A stretch of 48,533 bases of DNA from Verrucomicrobiia bacterium (lineage in GTDB: Bacteria > Verrucomicrobiota > Verrucomicrobiia > Verrucomicrobiales > DEV007): contig JAGROX010000021.1 of the NCBI GenBank assembly GCA_020440025.1, positions 1 through 48,533 of the forward strand, written 5' to 3'. The notes under the pieces are model-generated. The model did no database searches. It saw nothing but the letters and a program-made list of their open reading frames with translations, and was not told where the DNA came from. Shown piece by piece: positions 9,095 through 18,765 of the stretch; positions within the stretch are counted from its first letter, which is position 1, and each line of letters begins with the position of its first letter. A program made the translations under genes and the position numbers.

Positions 9095-10054
9095 ATGAAG
9101 CCACCGCGCGTTTTCGTAACTCTGAAGATCCCGACGGAAGATCTGTCTCCGCTGGAGGGATTGGCAGAGATCGTGATGTCGCCCTATGACTGGCAAGTGA
9201 TGCCGAGGGATGAGATTGTTGGCCTGCTAGACGATTGTGCCGGACTCATCAGCCAGGGCGAGCTCCGGGTCGATGACGAGATTCTCGATGCTGCGCCCAA
9301 CCTGAAGATTGTGGCCAATGCGGCGATGGGAATCGACAATCTCGATCTGAAGTCACTGACCCGGCGGGGGATCTGGGCGACCAATACGCCGGCGGCTTTT
9401 GTGGAATCAACGGCCGATCTGACCCTCGGCCTCATTCTTTCCACGGTGCGGAGAATTTGCGAGGGCGATCGCTTCGTCAGGCGAGGGGATTGGGAAGCCA
9501 ACGGATTTCAACCGGTCCGCTGGGAGGGGCGACTGCTCGGTGGCAAGACCCTGGGCATGGTTGGCTACGGCAAGATCGCGAAGGCGGTCGAGAAACGGGC
9601 GCAGGCTTTTGGGTTGCGCGTGATTCACTGTCGCACCCGGCCTGATGATCATCCCAATTGCCGATCGTTTGAGGAGTTGCTGGCCGAGTCTGACATCGTG
9701 GGTCTTTTTGTGCCTCACTCGCCGACCACACACTGTCTGATCAATGAGCGAACCCTGTCGATGATGAAGCCGGGCGCGGTATTGGTCAATGTTGCCCGAG
9801 GAAAGGTCGTTGCTGAGTCGGCGCTGGTCGAAGCGTTGCGTAGCGGGCATCTGGGTGGGGCGGGGCTCGATGTGTTCGAGGCTGAGCCTAGAGTTCATCC
9901 GGATCTGACAACGATGGAGAACGTGACCCTGACGCCTCATCTGGGTGGCAGCACTCGCGAAGACAGGCGCGGCGGGCGGATGGAGGCGGCGGAAAATGTG
10001 GCCCGGGTGTTGCGCGGAGAGTTGCCATTGACGCCGGTGAATCAGCCGGATTGA
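9095..10054 (+). CDS. D-isomer-specific 2-hydroxyacid dehydrogenase
   Basis: A cytoplasmic NAD(P)H-dependent oxidoreductase of the phosphoglycerate/glyoxylate/hydroxypyruvate reductase family. The 319 residues contain the Rossmann motif GMVGYGKIAKAV (about 150-161; the third Gly of GxGxxG is Ala), VNVARGKVV with the catalytic Arg, DVFEAEP with the catalytic Glu and TPHLGGST with the catalytic His. It lacks the C-terminal ACT domain of regulated SerA, so it may be a short SerA or a glyoxylate/hydroxypyruvate reductase. A class V aminotransferase of the serine/glyoxylate type lies 3 kb away on the other strand, which would fit serine or glyoxylate metabolism, but the two are not in one operon. 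Confidence 0.9.
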   Translation: MKPPRVFVTLKIPTEDLSPLEGLAEIVMSPYDWQVMPRDEIVGLLDDCAGLISQGELRVDDEILDAAPNLKIVANAAMGIDNLDLKSLTRRGIWATNTPAAFVESTADLTLGLILSTVRRICEGDRFVRRGDWEANGFQPVRWEGRLLGGKTLGMVGYGKIAKAVEKRAQAFGLRVIHCRTRPDDHPNCRSFEELLAESDIVGLFVPHSPTTHCLINERTLSMMKPGAVLVNVARGKVVAESALVEALRSGHLGGAGLDVFEAEPRVHPDLTTMENVTLTPHLGGSTREDRRGGRMEAAENVARVLRGELPLTPVNQPD

Positions 10055-10089
10055 ATGAAGGGGATGACGGACGAGATTGCCAAGACACC

Positions 10090-10992
10090 ATGAATCCAGT
10101 CGACGAATCGCTCGCCGTTGAAGGAGAGTTGGAATCAGTCCGGGTGGATGTTTGGCTTTGGGCGGTGCGTCTATTCAAGACGCGAACCTTGGCTGCCGAG
10201 GCTTGTAAAAAGAATCAGGTGTCGGTGAATGGTCAGCGGGTCAAGCCAGCTCGTCAGGTGAGAGTGGGAGATGAATTGATCGTCAAAAAAGGTGCTCTGG
10301 TTCGCACCGTGGCCGTCCGTGCTTTGCTGAGCAAACGGGTGGCCGCGAAGGAGGTGGAGAGCTATCTGGAGGATCGCACGACGGAGGAGGCTTGGGCGGC
10401 AGCGGCCGAAGCGCGACAACGACAAAAGGAGGGGGGCCTTTCCCGAGATGATGGCGCGGGACGCCCAACGAAGAAAGAACGGCGTGAACTGGATGACATC
10501 ATGGTCGAAGCTGAGGAGCGCGAGGCCCTTTTCCGAAAACTGGCAAAATCCATGAAGAACCAACTCCTGATCCTCTTTTCCCTGGTGGGAATCTCTGCCC
10601 TGGCGATGGCTGCAGATCCACCGAAACGCAGCTTTGAACCTTCGGAGAAATCGGTCGTCTTTCAGCTGGCAGAAAATCTCAGTGTTTCGGCCGAGAAACT
10701 CGCCCCCGAACTGGATGAGTCCACCGGAGCGATGAAAGGACTGGCTGCCTCGGGCCACGTAATCATCAAATCAAAGCCAAAGGGCGCCGAAAATATGATC
10801 GTGGTGGCCTGCGACAAGGCAGTCTATCAGAGTGAAGGCGATGTGATTGTCCTCACCGGCTGGCCAGCGGTGAAATCCGGGATGCAAATCCTGAGGGCGA
10901 CTTCGGAGGAAACCTATGTCCGGGTGGAGCGAGGCACCGGAAAATGGGCCATCAAGGGGCCACATCGCATTGATTTGAGCTTCGGGAGGTGA
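10090..10992 (+). CDS. S4 RNA-binding (Hsp15-like) / OstA-LptA-like fused reading frame
   Basis: One uninterrupted frame encodes two unlike proteins. Residues about 15-75 form an S4 domain (VRVDVWLWAVRLFKTRTLAAEACK, VSVNGQRVKPARQVRVGDEL) followed by a charged tail, as in Hsp15-type ribosome-associated proteins, which are cytoplasmic. At residue 155 (ATG at 10552) a classical signal peptide begins, MKNQLLILFSLVGISALAMAAD. It leads into about 120 residues resembling the OstA/LptA lipopolysaccharide-transport fold (VVACDKAVYQSEGDVIVLTGWPAV). A single product would place a signal sequence in mid-protein. More likely the second part is translated from the internal ATG, or the stop of the first gene has been lost. 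The start is the ATG at 10090; a TTG at 10051 overlaps the preceding stop. Confidence 0.75.
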   Translation: MNPVDESLAVEGELESVRVDVWLWAVRLFKTRTLAAEACKKNQVSVNGQRVKPARQVRVGDELIVKKGALVRTVAVRALLSKRVAAKEVESYLEDRTTEEAWAAAAEARQRQKEGGLSRDDGAGRPTKKERRELDDIMVEAEEREALFRKLAKSMKNQLLILFSLVGISALAMAADPPKRSFEPSEKSVVFQLAENLSVSAEKLAPELDESTGAMKGLAASGHVIIKSKPKGAENMIVVACDKAVYQSEGDVIVLTGWPAVKSGMQILRATSEETYVRVERGTGKWAIKGPHRIDLSFGR

Positions 10993-11015
10993 GGGAATCC
11001 GCTCGAAGAGATCGC

Positions 11016-12920
11016 CTAATGGGATTCATAGATGCGAATGCTCCAGAAGGCTTCGATGCCTTTCTCCAAGCGGATCAGCTCGAAGCGATCGGGATCATCC
11101 AGTCGCTGGAAGATGTGGGGATATCGTTGACGGGCTTCTTCGGGACCGATGACATAGACGGCGAGATGTTGACCGGTGCTGATGGCCTGTTGTTGAAGGG
11201 CTTCGAAATCATCCAGCGTATTGGGTGTGTTGACGCGAGGATCGTAGGAATGAAGTTGCTTGGCCCCGGCTCCGATGGCGACGGTTGCCCAACCGTCGGC
11301 AGGCCCCAACGCCGGTGCTTCGCCGCGAACCGACTCGACCGCATCACGCATGGGATGACGTGGATAGGCCATCGTGAGTTGGCGGGGTAGGTGACCTACC
11401 CAGGCGTAGGCCACCACGAAAAGAAGGACGGGAGCCCAGGAAGCGGCGCGCGGAGCTCTCTGTAAGGAGGAAAAGGGTAGCACCAGGAAGAGCTCTCCGA
11501 GAAATCCGATCGCGATCGAAAACCAGAGGACCGCGTAGATGGCATACCAAATGTGAAAAGGAGCCGGACTGAAGTGGCGATAGATCGCGATCAAAATGAT
11601 GGCGGGGGCCACGGAGAGAATCAGCAACCGGGCGCCGGCACAGCGGGTGATCGCGAGATACGTCCCGACCAACGCGAGTAGGGGAATGCCGATCAGGATG
11701 ATGGCATTTATCATCCAACCTGAGTTGAGTAAATCCTCGACTCCGATGCCAAACTCCAAGTCAGGCCTCCCCGCATTCCAATGAGTTCCGAGCATGAGAT
11801 GTCCCCAGAATTCCCTGAGATGATTCCAGTCATTCAGGTGTTCGCTTTCGTTGAGGGATTCAGACCAACCCATGGAATACATGATGGTGGGTAACAGGAA
11901 AAAAGCGGTGACCGAAGCGCCGCAGATTCCCACCATGAGCCAGCGGCGGAGGCCGAAGCTGTCACGGTTTCTCCAAAGCAGGATCAGGATCAACAGATTA
12001 ACCGGAACGATGAGAAACAGAGTGCCGGCGAAGCTGAGAAGGGCCAGTGCCTGGGCGATTCCGAATCCGATCCAGTATCGCCAGGCCCGGGATTTTAGGG
12101 CGGGACTGAGGCAGAAGAACATCAACACCAGAAAAAAGAGGAGCAGTGAGTAGCCACGCGCTTCGACGGCGTAGCGGATGTGCCAAGGATTGAAGGCGAG
12201 CACAAACGCGGCGGTGATGCCCGCCCGGGGATGCCCCTCTCGCGCCAGCCAGTAGCCGAGCATGAAGACGGTGCCGAGTCCTGCGAGCAGCGAACCCAGT
12301 CGCAGGGCGGATTCGCTGATGTCGCCGGGAACGGCACCGGTAAGCGCGGCCCAGCATTCGTGTGCCAACCGACTCACCACGCTCTGAGTGATGTGATTGT
12401 TGCCACCAAGACTGTGAAAAAAAGTTCTGCTCCAGGGGACTTGAATGAAGGATAGGTCTCCCGTTTCAGGATCGATCTGATGGCTTCCGAGCACATACTT
12501 TCGCACGGCCAGTTCTTCGTCGTTCCAAAGACTGTGATCCATTCGTGGGATTCTGAGAATACCAGCCAAGGTCACGGCTATCAGGATCAAGATCCAAAAT
12601 GATCGCTCCAATCCGACACGAGAGGCTGGCGGGAGCAGTCTATCAGGAAGTCGGCGAGCCCAGAATCCACAGGAGCCCAAGAGAACGACACCTACGGTGG
12701 CGATACCGATGACGGCGGTCCAGATGCCGACATGGATGGTTTCTCTGATGAACAGTCGCCCACCGGAATCGGCCTTTTGCGTGATGCCGAGGTCGTGGGG
12801 CGAGTCTCCGCTTGCCAGGTAGGTGACCAGTCCGATTTCTGCCACCAGCAAAGTTCCGATCAGCAGTATTCCGGCGACACCAAAGCGTCTCAGAGCCGCC
12901 CCCCGGAGGGAGACCAGCAT
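11016..12920 (-). CDS. GT-C type membrane glycosyltransferase (PMT/ArnT-like)
   Basis: A large integral membrane protein (634 residues from the ATG at 12920; a TTG at 12992 would add 24). It has a long first transmembrane helix, a periplasmic loop with the acidic motif WNDEE (in MDHSLWNDEELAVRKYVLG) and about ten further hydrophobic helices, ending in a soluble C-terminal domain of about 120 residues. The early acidic pair after the first helices and the overall layout match polyprenyl-phosphate-sugar dependent GT-C transferases of the GT39/GT83 kind. Donor and acceptor are unknown; lipid A, exopolysaccharide or protein glycosylation are all possible. It converges with the S4/OstA-like frame, leaving 23 bp between stops. 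Confidence 0.8.
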   Translation of the reverse strand: MLVSLRGAALRRFGVAGILLIGTLLVAEIGLVTYLASGDSPHDLGITQKADSGGRLFIRETIHVGIWTAVIGIATVGVVLLGSCGFWARRLPDRLLPPASRVGLERSFWILILIAVTLAGILRIPRMDHSLWNDEELAVRKYVLGSHQIDPETGDLSFIQVPWSRTFFHSLGGNNHITQSVVSRLAHECWAALTGAVPGDISESALRLGSLLAGLGTVFMLGYWLAREGHPRAGITAAFVLAFNPWHIRYAVEARGYSLLLFFLVLMFFCLSPALKSRAWRYWIGFGIAQALALLSFAGTLFLIVPVNLLILILLWRNRDSFGLRRWLMVGICGASVTAFFLLPTIMYSMGWSESLNESEHLNDWNHLREFWGHLMLGTHWNAGRPDLEFGIGVEDLLNSGWMINAIILIGIPLLALVGTYLAITRCAGARLLILSVAPAIILIAIYRHFSPAPFHIWYAIYAVLWFSIAIGFLGELFLVLPFSSLQRAPRAASWAPVLLFVVAYAWVGHLPRQLTMAYPRHPMRDAVESVRGEAPALGPADGWATVAIGAGAKQLHSYDPRVNTPNTLDDFEALQQQAISTGQHLAVYVIGPEEARQRYPHIFQRLDDPDRFELIRLEKGIEAFWSIRIYESH

Positions 12921-13047
12921 CTTCTGGAAGCTACGGTTGGAGTTCGCCAAGCGATTCACAGAGAGAGGGGAGCGTCGAGGGTTGAACGACAAACCCTTAA
13001 CATCGCCTCAGAATGATGAACCGCAAAGTGCGGGACTGGGAAACGCC

Positions 13048-14130
13048 TCAGAGCTTGGCCAAGGAATCGTCCAGGGCTCCGAGCAGATTGGCGATGGTCT
13101 CGTCAGTCTCGTCACCCATGTTGGAGATCCGGAAGGTCTTGCCCTTGATCTTGCCATAGCCACCGTCGAGGGCGATGCGATGATCTTCCCGCATCAGTTT
13201 CACCAGGCGATCGGTGTCGATTCCCCTGTTGTTGGCGACGCAGGTCAGCGACTTGGAGCGGAAACCTTCGGGTGCGAAAAACTCGAAACCATTCTTTCTG
13301 ACCCACTCGTGGACGGTCTGATTGAATCGTTCGTGGCGAGCTTGCCGATTCTCGATGCCTTCGGCAAAAATCGTATTCAACTGATGGCGCAGGCCATAGA
13401 TGGTCGCGATGCACGGCGTGCTCGGAGTCATGTCCTTCTCCTGATTCGAGGCAAATTCCAAGAAATCGAAATAGTAGCCACGATCCTTGATCGTTTCGGC
13501 TTTGGCCATGGCGGCTTCGGAAACGGAAAACAGAGCGAGACCGGGAGGCAGCGCCAGCGCTTTCTGGCTGCCGGTCAGCATTACGTCCACACCCAACTCG
13601 TCGGTCGGGGTCGGAACGACGGAGAAAGAGGAAACCGTGTCCACCACCAACATGACACCGTCGAACTTGCGAACGGCAGCTGCCACTCCTTCCAGCGGAT
13701 TCATCACACCGGTCGAAGTTTCGTTGTGAATGAAAGTGACTACATCGAACTCGCCGGTGGCCAATTTTTCTTCGATGTCGGCAGGATTCACTGGCGCGCC
13801 CCATTCATACTGAAGGGCTTCGGCATCCTTGCCGCAGCGACGGGCGACATCGACCCACTTGTCGGAAAAGGCGCCGGAGCAACAGCAGAGCACCTTCTTC
13901 GATGCGAGATTGCGGAGAGCGCCTTCCATCACGCCCCAAGCGGAAGAGGTGCTGAGGAAGACCGGTTGTTTGGTGCCGAAAAGCTCCTGAAGCTTGGGCT
14001 GCATCTCGGCGTAGAGATTCTGAAAATCCTTGCTGCGGTGACCGATCATGGGAGCGGCCATGGCCTCGTAGGTGGCAGGTGAGACCTCAACAGGTCCCGG
14101 GATATGGAGTCGAATGTGATCTTGGCTCAT
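13048..14130 (-). CDS. Class V PLP aminotransferase (serine/alanine-glyoxylate type)
   Basis: A 360-residue fold-type I PLP enzyme. Visible landmarks are HIPGPVEVSP at the N terminus, STSSAWGVMEGALRNL (cofactor phosphate region), NETSTGVMNP, VVDTVSSF (Asp that pairs with the PLP ring nitrogen) and TGSQKALALPPG with Lys190 as the Schiff-base lysine. The motif set fits the alanine/serine-glyoxylate aminotransferase group, which also includes phosphoserine aminotransferase-like members. The direct product might therefore be serine, glycine or phosphohydroxypyruvate-derived. Cytoplasmic. The stop is 55 bp upstream of the glycosyltransferase TTG start on the same strand. Confidence 0.9.
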   Translation of the reverse strand: MSQDHIRLHIPGPVEVSPATYEAMAAPMIGHRSKDFQNLYAEMQPKLQELFGTKQPVFLSTSSAWGVMEGALRNLASKKVLCCCSGAFSDKWVDVARRCGKDAEALQYEWGAPVNPADIEEKLATGEFDVVTFIHNETSTGVMNPLEGVAAAVRKFDGVMLVVDTVSSFSVVPTPTDELGVDVMLTGSQKALALPPGLALFSVSEAAMAKAETIKDRGYYFDFLEFASNQEKDMTPSTPCIATIYGLRHQLNTIFAEGIENRQARHERFNQTVHEWVRKNGFEFFAPEGFRSKSLTCVANNRGIDTDRLVKLMREDHRIALDGGYGKIKGKTFRISNMGDETDETIANLLGALDDSLAKL

Positions 14131-14250
14131 GGGTAAAGGAAGCTTACGAAGGGCGCACGTGGTCGGATGGTCGCCGAGCGGGAAATAAGGATGCTGCCCG
14201 CCCGATGTAAACCGGAAATGCGGAGAGGAGGGGGATCTGCGAAAATCGGG

Positions 14251-16821
14251 TCAGTTGCCTGGTTCCTCCCAAATAAAGTGTCGTAATCTCAGGCGATCGG
14301 CAATGCGGGCAGCCTCAGTAGCGCGGGGACCGCCGGACTGGGCCACTCGATCCGCCACGGCGACGGCAGCTTCCCAATTTCCCTCGCGTTGAAGCAATCG
14401 AATCGCAGCCAGTCCTGCCCGGAAAAACCAGTCAAATTCCGCGGTGGGAGAGGCCGCGACGGGGCCGGCGGGGGCACCGTCGCGCACCAGATTGACATAG
14501 AGTTCCATCGCCTTGTCCTGTTGCCCCAGGGCTTCGAGACATTTGCCCCGACGCACGGAGGCCTGCAGTCGCCAGGACTTGGTGGCGGCTTCCTGTTCGA
14601 CAACCTCGGCGAAAATACCCGCCGCCGCCTCCAGCAACGCCGTCCTCTCTTCCGAGGGAGCGATCGCTGCTTTGGCGTAGTAGGTCTCCCCCTTGTCCGC
14701 TAGCGCCGCGATCTTGATCTCAGGATCCACCCCCTCCATCGCGGAAACCATGTCGAAGGAGGCGGCTGCCTCGTCGAACGCTTCCAGAGAAAGTTTCAAT
14801 AGCCCCTGCTCATGACGCGCGGCTCCCGCCAGAGGACCTCCGGCGATCGCGACTCGGTCCCAGAGTTCGATCGCACGCTGCTGATCCTTGGGTTGGAGAG
14901 TCTGGCTGGCGGCTTTGGCGGCAAAAAACAACGCGGCTTCGGCATTGTCAGCCTCGGGAGTCTCGGTGGCCAGCGCTTCGAATCGAGTCACCGCATTGGG
15001 ATAGTCAGCCAGATGGTAATAGGTTTCCCCCAACACCATGGAAACGCTGGGGCGTCGCGCTGATTTCGGCCAGTCTGTCAGAAATTGGCTGGCGCGGTCG
15101 ATGATCCTTGTTGGGGATTGAGCCGCGACTTCAATCCAGATGGCGACGTAGTCCAGCCACTCTCGCTGATCCAGTGTCAGCGGTTTTTCCTCCACGGAAT
15201 CCAATGATTCCCGGGCCGAAACGGGCTGGGAGGGAACTTGATTCAGGTAGAGTTCTGCCAGCGCGATCTTGGCATCGGCAACCTGGGGATGTTCAGGGAA
15301 ACGACGCACGAAGGTGTCGAGGTGTTCGAAGGCATTGGGTTCCGCTTGAGCGGATTCGTAGAGCCCCCGCTCCAACATCAAGTCACCAGCGAGTCTATCG
15401 TTACCCGTGCCGCTGAGATTCTCGGCGAAGCGATCGTAGGCTTCCTCGTCACCGGCCAGCACTGCCGCCATGGCACCATTGAATGCACCGGTTTCGCGAG
15501 AACTGCGAATGACGGCGGAGGTCACCGTGGCTTGAAAAAGAGGGACCGCTTCCTCCGGATGACCCATTGCCGTTTGAACGCGGGCCCGGAGAAGGGGGAT
15601 TTGCTCGCGAGTGATGGGTATCGCGGCGCTGGTTTCCAACGACGCCAAGGCATCGGAAGCCTCGTCGAGTAGACCTGCGCCAATCATCATCTCGATCTGT
15701 TGTATCTGGGCGGCTTCGCGGAGGGGATGTCGGAGGAAAGCGGACAAAAATCGATTCAAGAAATCCAAAGCCGTCAGGTCGTCTCCGACTTCGCTGGCCG
15801 CCAGGGCGCTATAGAGGAGGGCCAGTGACTGTCGCGAAGGCAGGGTCGTGTCCGAGGACCATCGGCGAAACTGGACGGTGGTGGGAGCCAGATTCAATCC
15901 ACCGATTGCCGCCAAGCGTTCGAAAGCCGAGCTCAGAATGGGGGATTCTGGTACCATCTCAATGAAGTCCAACAGGATTCCCGCCGCCTTTTTTGGGGAT
16001 CCCTCCTCGGCCGCAACCATGGCTTGGCCAAAGATGGCGCGCTGTCCCGCCAAACTGGTGGAGGCCTCCGGTGCCAGATTCTCAAAAATCGTTCGTGTCG
16101 CCGTTGGTCGTTCTTTGCGGAGAGCGAGCCATCCCCGCAGAAACTCCCTGTCCTTACCGGCCGTGATATCGACACCTTCCACGCGAATGGGCGAGTCCAA
16201 GAGTTCGCTCGCGTCATCGAGACGTCCTCGATCCATCTGAATTCGAGCGGCCAACAGGATCGCCTTTTCGTGAATGTCTCCGCGAGTCGTTTCGGATCTG
16301 AGTAGTGGCCCCAAGGTTTCCAAGGCGATTTCACTGCTGCCGAGGCGATGGCGGATGGTGGCGAGGTTCAGAGTCAGCTCCTCGCCATGAGGGAAACTCT
16401 CATCTTTCAAGTTCTCGATCGATTCGAGTCGGGCCAATGCTTCCGCATCGCTGCCTGCCTGAATCAGGGCGAGCCCATGCCAAAAGGCTTTCTCCGCACT
16501 TTCACCAAAAGAGGGATCGGCAGCGACCCCGAGCGCCGATCCCGTGGCGCCCGAGCGGACCAGCGACTCTATTCTCAGACGCAGGAGTCGGTCTTTTTCG
16601 ATGGGGGTGAGTAGGTCGGCGGTCTCCAGCAACTCCGCCAGTTTCACCGCCGCGGTATCCGGATTTCCATTCTGGAGAGCCGAGATCGCCGCGACATAGC
16701 CGGGGCGTTCTTCCAGCGACTGAGCTGTGGCGGACGACGCGGAGACTGCGGCACTGATCAGTGCTGCTGCCATCGCCGCCACCAGTCGAATCCCTGTCCA
16801 GCACCCGTTCATTTGTCCCAT
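14251..16821 (-). CDS. Large secreted/periplasmic tetratricopeptide-like repeat protein
   Basis: About 856 residues with a signal peptide (ATG at 16821 or 16812; hydrophobic segment VAAMAAALISAAVSASSATAQ). The body is almost entirely alpha-helical repeats of TPR type, alternating Ala/Leu-rich helices such as AVKLAELLETADLL, YHLADYPNAVTRFEALATE, AAKAASQTLQPKDQQRAIELWDRVA and GKCLEALGQQDKAMELYVNLVRDG. The last two resemble YbgF/CpoB-type TPR units. It probably serves as an envelope scaffold or outer-membrane assembly partner; no enzymatic motif is seen. The start sits 18 bp after the stop of the upstream DUF5069 gene on the same strand, so the two are probably one transcript. A TTG at 16842 would overlap that gene. 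Confidence 0.8.
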   Translation of the reverse strand: MGQMNGCWTGIRLVAAMAAALISAAVSASSATAQSLEERPGYVAAISALQNGNPDTAAVKLAELLETADLLTPIEKDRLLRLRIESLVRSGATGSALGVAADPSFGESAEKAFWHGLALIQAGSDAEALARLESIENLKDESFPHGEELTLNLATIRHRLGSSEIALETLGPLLRSETTRGDIHEKAILLAARIQMDRGRLDDASELLDSPIRVEGVDITAGKDREFLRGWLALRKERPTATRTIFENLAPEASTSLAGQRAIFGQAMVAAEEGSPKKAAGILLDFIEMVPESPILSSAFERLAAIGGLNLAPTTVQFRRWSSDTTLPSRQSLALLYSALAASEVGDDLTALDFLNRFLSAFLRHPLREAAQIQQIEMMIGAGLLDEASDALASLETSAAIPITREQIPLLRARVQTAMGHPEEAVPLFQATVTSAVIRSSRETGAFNGAMAAVLAGDEEAYDRFAENLSGTGNDRLAGDLMLERGLYESAQAEPNAFEHLDTFVRRFPEHPQVADAKIALAELYLNQVPSQPVSARESLDSVEEKPLTLDQREWLDYVAIWIEVAAQSPTRIIDRASQFLTDWPKSARRPSVSMVLGETYYHLADYPNAVTRFEALATETPEADNAEAALFFAAKAASQTLQPKDQQRAIELWDRVAIAGGPLAGAARHEQGLLKLSLEAFDEAAASFDMVSAMEGVDPEIKIAALADKGETYYAKAAIAPSEERTALLEAAAGIFAEVVEQEAATKSWRLQASVRRGKCLEALGQQDKAMELYVNLVRDGAPAGPVAASPTAEFDWFFRAGLAAIRLLQREGNWEAAVAVADRVAQSGGPRATEAARIADRLRLRHFIWEEPGN

Positions 16822-16838
16822 CGAGAAGGAGAGAAAGT

Positions 16839-17351
16839 TCAATCCTTCAAATAAGCCAGCACCTTGGCATCATCCCCATTCGATGCCCACACCGCCCGCA
16901 GAAAATCTGCCGGAGCCACGTCGTGCTGACGAAGGAAGGCGCGGTCGCCCCCACAGCAAAACATGATATCGGGGTGCAACTCGCCACGCAGTTTCGCCCG
17001 GGCTTTCACGAGGATTCTCGGCAGCCAGCGGATGCCATCGAGTTCCGAGTCTTTGGCGGGCAATTGATCCGGGGTGATCTCCTGATCACTCAGCTGACCT
17101 TTCATCACAGTGTCCAGATAGTCCCGTCTCACCGAGGCGATCATCACGGCCGTCGTCAGGCTGGGTTCGCCGCCGTCGCCATAATCTTCGACAAAGTCAA
17201 AAAGCTCACGTGGCTTGTATCCGATTGATGTCAGGAATTCAAGATCCTCTGACGTGTAGTAAGTGGCGAAATCCTCGTCTCCGGCGCGATAGCGGGCGAG
17301 GCAGCGTTCGAAAAGTTCGGTGAATTGGGTGTCCCAACGATAGTGGCTCAT
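16839..17351 (-). CDS. DUF5069 domain protein
   Basis: A 170-residue cytoplasmic protein recognised as the DUF5069 family by RWLPRILVKARAKLRGELHPDIMFCCGGDRAFLR, with its paired Cys and the GGDR loop, followed by a short helical tail ending AYLKD. The function of the family is unknown. Members are common in Verrucomicrobia and Planctomycetes. It lies 91 bp after the DUF4350 gene and 18 bp before the TPR protein, in the middle of a same-strand gene run. Confidence 0.85.
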   Translation of the reverse strand: MSHYRWDTQFTELFERCLARYRAGDEDFATYYTSEDLEFLTSIGYKPRELFDFVEDYGDGGEPSLTTAVMIASVRRDYLDTVMKGQLSDQEITPDQLPAKDSELDGIRWLPRILVKARAKLRGELHPDIMFCCGGDRAFLRQHDVAPADFLRAVWASNGDDAKVLAYLKD

Positions 17352-17442
17352 GATGTGGAAGTGAGAGGTGTTTTTTTGAAAAATAGAACCCGCCAGATGG
17401 CGGTGAAAGTCACCACAAGGTAACCCTGACCCGGGCGTCTGG

Positions 17443-18765
17443 CTATGGGCGGTTTGATCTTCGGTGATCGTCCGGATGGGCGAGGATGTGGGCGATTATT
17501 CGAAAGGCGTCGATGGCAGTCGTCTGCTTGGGGGCCTGCTCGTGGGCCGCGAGAACGGCATCGATGGCTTGACGCTGTCCCTCGCTCTCGGAGCGAAGCC
17601 GTTTTCCGGCAGTCTGTCGCCAGGTATCGAGACAGGTTCGCAGCAGGCGGTTTTGGGGGACGTTGTGCCGGAGCATTCGGATCAGGCCCGCAGAAGTCTC
17701 TTCTCCTGCTACTGAGGTGGTTCCGTCCCCTTGGATCAAACCCCGCTCCAGGGCCTCACTCCCCGGGGCGAGTGAGGAAGCGCCCTTCCACGCCAGCAGC
17801 CCGACGAAGATGAGGAGACCGTAGAAAAATCCATGGAATCGGTACCGGCGAATCATTTTCATGACGCCTCCGGATTCGACCGTGCCGTGGATGGTCTCGT
17901 CAAAAATGATTCGGCCTTTTCCTCCCGCCAGCCACATGAGAAAATCGGGACTCGGCTCGGCCCACAGTGCTTCATTGCTGGCGAAATAGGTGTCCGTGGT
18001 CAGCGCCACCGTTCCCTGCCCAAGTTTGCGTTCGATGATGACCGGGGCCTTCTTGATCTTTCCCGCGATCAGCCAGGCATCGCCCACATCGGTGAAACGA
18101 AATTGACTGCGCCAGTTTGGAAGGTCGGCAGGCAGGGCATCCGGAGCCACGGCGGTACCGCGTTTGACTTTCCAGCCCTCATCCGGGCGCTCAAAAGCCT
18201 CCAGAGATTCAATGTCGACTTCCAGCATCTCGGTCAACGCCATCGCCAGAAGCTCCTCCTCCTCATCTTTTTCTTTCTCAGAGTCTTTGTCCTCCGCCTC
18301 GTTGCCTTCCTCTCGAAGCTTTTTGCGTAGTCGCTCACGCCTTTCCAACCAGTTGTCCTCCTCCTTGAGTTCGTATTTTTCTGGAACCAACTGCGGATTG
18401 ATCGTGATCACGAGCCGTGCTCCTCGCTCCTTGACAGCTTGAATCACCGGAGAATTATCCGGAGCCAACAGTTTTTCAAACGCGGCACGTGAAAGTCCGC
18501 AGAGCCAAAGGGTGGTGTTGCCGTCGATGTTGGCTATTCCCATGAGGTTGTTGCGATTGCGGGTCACCTCCAGACCGGGCAGGTCGGCCAGTGACTCGTA
18601 GAGCGCCTGGGCTCCGAGCGGATCGCTGCGCTGAGTCGAGTAGTGGGGGTAGATGTCGCCGGAGGCGAAGCGTTTTTCCAGCACCGCGACAAAGCCGATC
18701 ACCAGTGCCGCCAACAGAATGGCGAAACCGATGAGGGGAGCGATGCGGGAACCGGAAGCTCTCAT
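17443..18765 (-). CDS. DUF4350 membrane protein
   Basis: A 440-residue inner-membrane protein. It has an N-terminal transmembrane helix (IAPLIGFAILLAALVIGFVAVL), then the DUF4350 signature YPHYSTQRSDPLGAQALYESL, a domain with a strongly acidic insertion (EDKDSEKEKDEEEE), a second membrane helix near FHGFFYGLLIFVGLLAW and a cytoplasmic helical tail. The family usually sits in operons with MoxR AAA+ ATPase, DUF58 and DUF4129 genes and is thought to be part of a membrane-associated MoxR system. Here the start codon overlaps the stop of the upstream DUF4129 gene by 4 bp (ATGA), so the two are translationally coupled. Confidence 0.88.
   Translation of the reverse strand: MRASGSRIAPLIGFAILLAALVIGFVAVLEKRFASGDIYPHYSTQRSDPLGAQALYESLADLPGLEVTRNRNNLMGIANIDGNTTLWLCGLSRAAFEKLLAPDNSPVIQAVKERGARLVITINPQLVPEKYELKEEDNWLERRERLRKKLREEGNEAEDKDSEKEKDEEEELLAMALTEMLEVDIESLEAFERPDEGWKVKRGTAVAPDALPADLPNWRSQFRFTDVGDAWLIAGKIKKAPVIIERKLGQGTVALTTDTYFASNEALWAEPSPDFLMWLAGGKGRIIFDETIHGTVESGGVMKMIRRYRFHGFFYGLLIFVGLLAWKGASSLAPGSEALERGLIQGDGTTSVAGEETSAGLIRMLRHNVPQNRLLRTCLDTWRQTAGKRLRSESEGQRQAIDAVLAAHEQAPKQTTAIDAFRIIAHILAHPDDHRRSNRP

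Noticed and set aside
12823-14082. 419-residue open frame antisense to the class V aminotransferase
   Set aside because: The minus-strand frame has clear catalytic motifs; the antisense translation has no family resemblance and arises from high-GC codon bias.
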